From: JADMIH01 sp035274425
GTDB taxonomy: Bacteria > Chloroflexota > Chloroflexia > QHBQ01 > JADMIH01
DNA: 64,000 nt
Reading direction: 5' to 3'
Assembly: GCA_035274425.1 (NCBI GenBank)
Contig: DATEOC010000077.1
Location: forward strand, 13,618-77,617
Shown: piece after piece, positions 59,390 to 64,000 of the stretch
Layout of the letters: every line of letters starts with the position of its first letter
Position numbering within the stretch: the stretch's first letter is position 1
Position numbers and translations under genes: made by a program
Notes under the pieces: generated by a model
What the model saw: the letters and a program-made list of their open reading frames with translations, nothing else
What the model was told of the DNA's origin: nothing
The model's database searches: none

Positions 59390-60364
59390 GTGCTGGGAGC
59401 GACAGAAGGGACGACACAGGGTAAGGGAGCGCGGGCCACGCTCGTGATTGGCACGCGAGGGAGCAAACTGGCCCTTGCGCAGACCGAGATCGTACGGATG
59501 TGCCTCCTTGACGTCCATCCCGATCTCGATGTGCGTATAGAGACGATTAGCACGAAGGGCGATGTCGTGCAGGATAGGCCCCTCAGCCAGATCGGCGGCA
59601 ACGGCGTGTTCGTGCGGCAGATAGAGCGGGCGCTCCTCGAAGGCACCGTGGACGTGGCGGTGCATAGCGCCAAGGACCTCCCCTCTCTCCTCTCCCCAGG
59701 TCTCACCATAGCCGCCTACATGACCCGCGAAGACCCACGCGACGTGCTCGTGTCGCGTGACGGCAGCACGCTTACGGGATTGTCGACAGGCGCGCGGGTA
59801 GGCACGAGCAGCCCCCGCCGCGCCTGCCAGTTGAGCGCGTTGCGCCCCGACCTCACGCTGCTTGATATACGCGGCAACGTGGACACTCGCCTGCGCAAGT
59901 TGCGCGAGGGGCAGTACGATGCCATAGTGCTGGCGGCGGCAGGCCTCTCCCGCCTGGGGTTGCTGCATGAGGTCAGCGAATGGCTGGAGCCGGCCGTCAT
60001 ACTCCCCGCCGTGGCTCAGGGTGCCCTGGCGGTCGAGGTACGGGAGGGTGACACGGCGGCGCAAGACCTCGTGACCCCACTCAACGACCCGGCGACCTCC
60101 ACCGCGGTGCGGTCGGAGAGAGCGTTTCTGCGAGGGGTTGGCGGCAGTTGTGCGCTGCCTATCGGGGCATATGGTATCGTCCGGGGTGACAGGCTCATCT
60201 TGGCGGGCATGATCGGCTCGGCACATGGTGGTATGGTACGAGGGGCAATAGAGGGCGCCGTGTCCGAAGGGCAGGAGTTAGGTGCCTCTCTGGCTGAACG
60301 GCTGCTATCGGAGGGTGGGGCCGCTTTCCTCGAAGAGGATGCCGTTGTGGAGCGTCCGTCGTGA
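59390..60364 (+). CDS. hemC: Porphobilinogen deaminase (hydroxymethylbilane synthase)
   Basis: This 324-residue enzyme links four porphobilinogens into hydroxymethylbilane. Motifs are VIGTRGSKLALAQTEIV, STKGDVVQDRPLSQIGGNGVF, VDVAVHSAKDLPS, TSSPRRACQLSALRPDL and RGNVDTRLRKLREGQYDA. The dipyrromethane cofactor Cys lies in RGVGGSCALPIGAYG near residue 248. A GTG at 59390 starts the gene 30 bases after hemH; the first 17 residues are an ordinary extension. Its stop overlaps the hemD start (TGATG). Confidence 0.96.
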   Translation: MLGATEGTTQGKGARATLVIGTRGSKLALAQTEIVRMCLLDVHPDLDVRIETISTKGDVVQDRPLSQIGGNGVFVRQIERALLEGTVDVAVHSAKDLPSLLSPGLTIAAYMTREDPRDVLVSRDGSTLTGLSTGARVGTSSPRRACQLSALRPDLTLLDIRGNVDTRLRKLREGQYDAIVLAAAGLSRLGLLHEVSEWLEPAVILPAVAQGALAVEVREGDTAAQDLVTPLNDPATSTAVRSERAFLRGVGGSCALPIGAYGIVRGDRLILAGMIGSAHGGMVRGAIEGAVSEGQELGASLAERLLSEGGAAFLEEDAVVERPS

Positions 60365-61200
60365 TGCAATTCTCTTCACCGTCCATAGATAACGCGGCAT
60401 ACCCTTTGCAGGGCAAGCGGGTGGTGGTCACGAGGGCGCGCGAGCAGTCGAAGGGGCTGGTAGAGCAGCTGCAAAGCCTGGGAGCCGAGGTGGTGGAATC
60501 TCCGGCAATTACTATCGCCCCGCCCGAAACCTATGCTCCCGTAGACGAAGCGATTATCGGGCTGGACAGATACGACTGGGTGATCTTCACGAGCGCAAAC
60601 GCTGTTGAAGCATTTACCGCGAGGCTGGCGCAGATCTCGAGAAGTATGGAAACGCTCTCTACGCGGAAATTGTGTGCGGTTGGCCCCGCAACCGCTGCTG
60701 CTATCAACAAGCTTGGTTGCAAGCCTGCGCTTGTTCCAACTGCCTACCTCGCCGATGCTGTCATCGAGGAGATCGGCGACGTGAAGGGCCATAGAATCTT
60801 GCTGCCCGCAGCTGATATAGCGCGCAAGACCCTGGGTGAGGGATTGCGTAGCAAAGGCGCCCATGTGGACGAGGTTACCGTATACAGGACCACAGCGGGA
60901 GATGGCGGCGGCACGTTGGCCGACCTGCTAAGCACTGATAAAGTGGATGCGGTAACCTTCACGAGCTCTTCTACGGTGCGCAACACAGTTGACAATCTTG
61001 CCTCTCGCGCGACCTATACAGAGGGGGCTGTACGATTACTAAACCGTGCAAAAGTGGTGTGCATAGGACCGGTGACGGCCGGTACTGCTCAAGAACTCGG
61101 AGTGCGGGTAGATGCTGTGGCAAGTGAGCACACGGCCCAGGGGCTGGTAGCGGCGCTGGTGGCACTATTCGCCGGTGACACAGAGGGAAAGACGAGTTAG
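60364..61200 (+). CDS. hemD: Uroporphyrinogen III synthase
   Basis: This 278-residue protein cyclises hydroxymethylbilane with inversion of ring D. The family is poorly conserved but recognisable from two similar Rossmann-like domains: GKRVVVTRAREQSKGLVEQLQSLGAEVVESPAI, then DWVIFTSANAVEAF, LCAVGPATAAAI and, in the second half, VDAVTFTSSSTVRN and VVCIGPVTAGTAQELGV. ATG 60364 overlaps the hemC stop; GTG 60361 is adjacent. Length is normal and context strengthens the call. Confidence 0.94.
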   Translation: MQFSSPSIDNAAYPLQGKRVVVTRAREQSKGLVEQLQSLGAEVVESPAITIAPPETYAPVDEAIIGLDRYDWVIFTSANAVEAFTARLAQISRSMETLSTRKLCAVGPATAAAINKLGCKPALVPTAYLADAVIEEIGDVKGHRILLPAADIARKTLGEGLRSKGAHVDEVTVYRTTAGDGGGTLADLLSTDKVDAVTFTSSSTVRNTVDNLASRATYTEGAVRLLNRAKVVCIGPVTAGTAQELGVRVDAVASEHTAQGLVAALVALFAGDTEGKTS

Positions 61201-61233
61201 AAGGGCAAGCGGGGATATAGGAGGTCGAAGGAG

Positions 61234-62241
61234 ATGCTTGAAACACGCAATATCACAGGGACCACGCCGTCCCGCAGGCTGCGACGCCTGAGAGGCACAC
61301 CCGGCATACGCCGCATGGTGTGCGAGACCGACCTGACTACTAGCGACTTCATCTTCCCCTTGTTCGTGACTGACGGCGAGCGGTTCAGCAAGCCTATCGC
61401 CTCGATGCCCGGTCACTCGCAGCTCTCGGTGGACCTGCTCGACCGCGAGATAGATGAGGTGGCAGGTCTGGGCATCCCTGCCGTCCTCTTGTTCGGTATA
61501 CCCGCCGAGAAAGACGCCGAAGGCATGGGCGCGTGGAGCAGCCAGGGTCCCGTGCAGCGCGCCATAGTCGCCGTCAAGCGGAGCTCCCACGAAACGGTGG
61601 TGATCGCCGATGTGTGCTTATGTGAGTACACGAGCCAAGGGCACTGTGGTCTCCTCTCGCCCACCGGCGAAGTGCTCAACGACCGGACGCTGGAACTGCT
61701 GGCCCGCTCCGCCGTATCGTTCGCGGACGCGGGAGCCGACATAGTAGCCCCCAGCGCAATGATGGACGGGCAGGTGGCGGCGCTCAGGCGCGGTCTGGAC
61801 GACGCGGGACACAGCGGCGTCTCGATACTGGCCTACGCTGCCAAGTTCGCCTCGGCCTACTACGGTCCCTTCCGCGAGGCCGCAGAGTCGACACCGCAGT
61901 TCGGCGACCGCAAAGCCTATCAGATGGACCCGGCAAACAGCCGAGAAGCGTTGCGAGAGGTAGCCCTCGACGTGGAGGAGGGCGCCGACATGCTGATGGT
62001 CAAGCCTGCGGGGCCGTACCTGGACATAGTGCGACAGGTACGCGACCGCTACGACCTGCCCCTGGCGGCGTACCAGGTGAGCGGCGAGTACGCTATGCTC
62101 AAGGCGGCGGCACAGAACGGTTGGATAGACGAGCGGCGGGCGGCGCTGGAAAGCCTTATTGGCATCAGGCGCGCCGGTGCCGACCTGGTAATCACCTACT
62201 ACGCGAAGGAAGCCGCCAGGTGGCTCTCCGAGGAGAGGTGA
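61234..62241 (+). CDS. hemB: Porphobilinogen synthase (5-aminolevulinate dehydratase)
   Basis: This 335-residue TIM-barrel enzyme condenses two 5-aminolevulinates into porphobilinogen. The zinc site DVCLCEYTSQGHCG supplies three cysteines near residues 128-138, so this is a Zn-dependent type rather than the Asp-rich Mg type. Schiff-base lysines lie in ILAYAAKFASAYYGPFREA and MLMVKPAGPYLDIV. A strong AGGAGGTCGAAGGAG precedes ATG 61234, 33 bases after hemD. Confidence 0.97.
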   Translation: MLETRNITGTTPSRRLRRLRGTPGIRRMVCETDLTTSDFIFPLFVTDGERFSKPIASMPGHSQLSVDLLDREIDEVAGLGIPAVLLFGIPAEKDAEGMGAWSSQGPVQRAIVAVKRSSHETVVIADVCLCEYTSQGHCGLLSPTGEVLNDRTLELLARSAVSFADAGADIVAPSAMMDGQVAALRRGLDDAGHSGVSILAYAAKFASAYYGPFREAAESTPQFGDRKAYQMDPANSREALREVALDVEEGADMLMVKPAGPYLDIVRQVRDRYDLPLAAYQVSGEYAMLKAAAQNGWIDERRAALESLIGIRRAGADLVITYYAKEAARWLSEER

Positions 62242-62252
62242 AGGGCAGCGTG

Positions 62253-63620
62253 ATGGTAGATGCATATTTGACAGGCACAGAAGCCAAGACTCGGCGCTCC
62301 GCGCAGCTATTCGAGGCGGCAAAGCAACTGATACCAGGCGGGGTCAACAGCCCCGTGAGAGCGTTCAGAGGCGTGGGAGGAACCCCGCGCTTCATAGAGC
62401 GGGGCGAAGGTCCCTACTTGTTCGACGCCGATGGCAATCGCTATATCGACTATGTGCTCTCCTGGGGACCTCTGATCCTAGGGCATGCCCACCCGGCGGT
62501 TGTTGCAGCCATTCAGGAGCAGGCTGCTAAAGGCACATCCTATGGTGCGCCAACCGAACTCGAAACGCAACTGGCTTCTCTGATCAGGGAGGCGATGCCC
62601 TCGATTGAGATGGTGCGCTTCGTATCGTCGGGTACTGAAGCCGCGATGAGCGCCCTGCGCCTGGCGCGCGCCTATACAGGCAGAAACAAGATCGTCAAGT
62701 TCGAGGGGTGCTACCACGGGCACGCCGACTCCCTGCTGGTGAAGGCAGGCTCGGGCGTTGCCACCCTGGGTCTTCCCGATAGCCCCGGTGTCACGCCGGG
62801 CGCGACTATAGACACCCTCGCCGCACCATACAACGACCTGCCTGCCGTTGAGGCGTTGATGGAAGCGAACCGCGGGGAAGTGGCCGCTGTGATCGTCGAA
62901 CCCGTCGCCGGCAACATGGGCCTGGTCCTCCCCAGGCCAGGTTTCTTGGAGCGGCTCAGGGCGCTCACCGTGAAGCATGGAGCCCTCCTCATCTTCGACG
63001 AGGTGATGACCGGCTTCCGCGTCGCCTACGGCGGGGCGCAGGCACTGTATGGCGTCACGCCTGACATAACCTGTCTGGGCAAAGTGATCGGTGGAGGGCT
63101 GCCAGCAGCGGCCTACGGTGGCCGCCGTGACATCATGGAGCAAGTAGCGCCTGCGGGAAGTATGTACCAGGCGGGCACGCTATCCGGTAACCCCCTTGCC
63201 ATGGTAGCGGGCATAGCGACAATAACCACCCTGCGACAGCTCCGGGAGACAGGCGGCACGGACGGCACTTATGGGCAACTCTCGTCGGCAGCGCTAGCCT
63301 TGAGCAAAGGGTTTCAAGATGCGGCCAGTAAGGCGGGTATCGAGTTGCAGGCCACATCTGCCGGAAGCATGTGGGGCTTCTTCTTCAGCGGCGAGCCTGT
63401 AACTGATTACGGGTCGGCGAAGCGTGCCGATACTTCGCTTTACGCGCGCTTCTTCCACGCCATGCTGGCGCAGGGGGTGTATCTGGCCCCATCGCAGTTC
63501 GAGGCGGCGTTCGTCTCGACCACGCATGACTATGAGATCGTCAATATCACCTTAGGGGCGGCACGCAGAGCCTTTGAGGAGTTGTCCGCCGACTCGGCTA
63601 CATCGCCAGATCGACGCTGA
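62253..63620 (+). CDS. hemL: Glutamate-1-semialdehyde 2,1-aminomutase
   Basis: This 455-residue PLP enzyme converts glutamate-1-semialdehyde to 5-aminolevulinate. Family motifs include LIPGGVNSPVRAFRGVGG, YIDYVLSWGPLILGHAHP, MVRFVSSGTEAAMSALRLAR, FEGCYHGHADSLLVKAGSG, LIFDEVMTGFRVAYGGAQ and the PLP lysine in CLGKVIGGGLPAAAYGG near residue 275. ATG 62253 sits 11 bases after hemB, with GAGAGGTGAAGGGC upstream; GTG 62250 is adjacent. It is the last gene of the operon, although its reaction follows HemA, the first. Confidence 0.97.
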   Translation: MVDAYLTGTEAKTRRSAQLFEAAKQLIPGGVNSPVRAFRGVGGTPRFIERGEGPYLFDADGNRYIDYVLSWGPLILGHAHPAVVAAIQEQAAKGTSYGAPTELETQLASLIREAMPSIEMVRFVSSGTEAAMSALRLARAYTGRNKIVKFEGCYHGHADSLLVKAGSGVATLGLPDSPGVTPGATIDTLAAPYNDLPAVEALMEANRGEVAAVIVEPVAGNMGLVLPRPGFLERLRALTVKHGALLIFDEVMTGFRVAYGGAQALYGVTPDITCLGKVIGGGLPAAAYGGRRDIMEQVAPAGSMYQAGTLSGNPLAMVAGIATITTLRQLRETGGTDGTYGQLSSAALALSKGFQDAASKAGIELQATSAGSMWGFFFSGEPVTDYGSAKRADTSLYARFFHAMLAQGVYLAPSQFEAAFVSTTHDYEIVNITLGAARRAFEELSADSATSPDRR

Positions 63621-63722
63621 ACCTTTAGTGCGCACGCTCTGCCCGATCTGGCAAGTATCAAAAAGGAATCTTTTTGGCACGAAGGTTAAGCGGCCAGATG
63701 GTGTGGCAGCCTGGGAATAAGG

Positions 63723-64000
63723 TCAAAGCTCTAGAGCGTAACTGGCTGCCACACCCGACGACATTGCTTTTCCCTCGGCCCATGCCTCTACCCAACGTTC
63801 TTCACCGAGTTGGGCGCGGGCGCTCTGCAGGTTGCGCTCATATTCAGCTTGTTCCGGGACCAATAGCTTGAAGCCCATAGAGCGCATCTGTGCATCTGCC
63901 GCCCCGAAGAGGCGTGTTGCACGCTCCCCATCTCCGTGCATAGCAGCTATCTCTCCTATCGTTATGAGGCACTCGGCTACACTCTGATTGTCACCCAGTT
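63723..64000 (-). CDS. C-terminal part of a TPR-type transcriptional regulator (partial)
   Basis: The minus-strand frame is open from the right edge to TAG 63723. It encodes about 91 residues with TPR-like helices: VAECLITIGEIAAMHGD, then ATRLFGAADAQMRSMGF, RNLQSARAQLGEERWVEAWA and EGKAMSSGVAASYALE. The 2372-4816 regulator ends in the same way (ATLFGALDALAEKG to MSVWSRGRAMSEKDAVAFAL), so this is a paralogue of the ATPase-TPR class. The DNA-binding and ATPase parts lie outside the window. It converges on the heme operon. Confidence 0.8.
   Translation of the reverse strand, partial: LGDNQSVAECLITIGEIAAMHGDGERATRLFGAADAQMRSMGFKLLVPEQAEYERNLQSARAQLGEERWVEAWAEGKAMSSGVAASYALEL

Noticed and set aside
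58925..60226. Long antisense open frame of over 430 codons across hemH and hemC
   Set aside because: It lies wholly opposite two well-conserved heme genes, has no recognisable domain and is explained by high-GC codon bias.

Overview
This looks like a chromosomal segment from a Chloroflexota-type bacterium. That is inferred from gene content and style: moderately high GC, GTG/TTG starts, XRE-ATPase-TPR regulators, PRC-barrel/BON proteins, a compact heme operon with a HemQ-type gene, and short heptad repeats between genes. No rRNA, complete tRNA or CRISPR array was seen.

Layout. Positions 1-2205 hold the end of a peptide-type ABC transport operon (solute-binding protein tail and two permeases). 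A large XRE-STAND-TPR regulator (2372-4816, minus) faces away from a secreted Delta-60/SLH cell-surface protein (5246-7234). A MerR/GyrI-type regulator with its own 19-bp-spacer promoter and the translational GTPase gene typA follow. From 10.9 to 17.9 kb the region is accessory: a toxin-antitoxin-like pair with a broken PIN toxin, a small membrane protein, and a Tn3-family module (tnpA, a tyrosine recombinase like TnpI, a multi-repeat recombination site, and a 200-bp element bounded by Tn3-type ends). From 17.9 to 23.8 kb are signalling genes: a PAS histidine kinase, a NarL-type regulator, a lone receiver, and a kinase fused to its own NarL-type regulator.

Positions 24.0-37.5 kb form a stress-protein island in one direction: hsp20, dnaK, grpE, a frameshifted PRC-barrel gene, dnaJ, a CbpM-like gene, PRC/BON proteins, clpB, an HdeD-like membrane protein, a receiver/thioredoxin-reductase-like fusion and a YceI protein. 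It ends in debris: a nonsense-mutated DUF2267 gene, a solo Tn3-type end and an SLH gene remnant.

Positions 38.2-51.6 kb (minus) are a complete L-rhamnose operon: ABC importer, mutarotase, isomerase, kinase, and a bifunctional aldolase/dehydrogenase that makes L-lactate, followed by LutC and a fused LutB-LutA that would oxidise lactate to pyruvate. A divergent DeoR-family gene (51967-52749) is the likely regulator, and the shared intergenic region shows two back-to-back promoters with repeated operator-like motifs.

Positions 52.8-54.7 kb contain a truncated sugar isomerase-like gene and a decayed IS630-type element bounded by 38-bp Tn3-type ends, one of them split by a 109-bp miniature element with an 8-bp target duplication. 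From 55.0 to 63.6 kb runs an eight-gene heme operon (hemA, hemQ, hemE, hemH, hemC, hemD, hemB, hemL) behind a good promoter. The right edge cuts into another TPR regulator related to the one at 2.4 kb.
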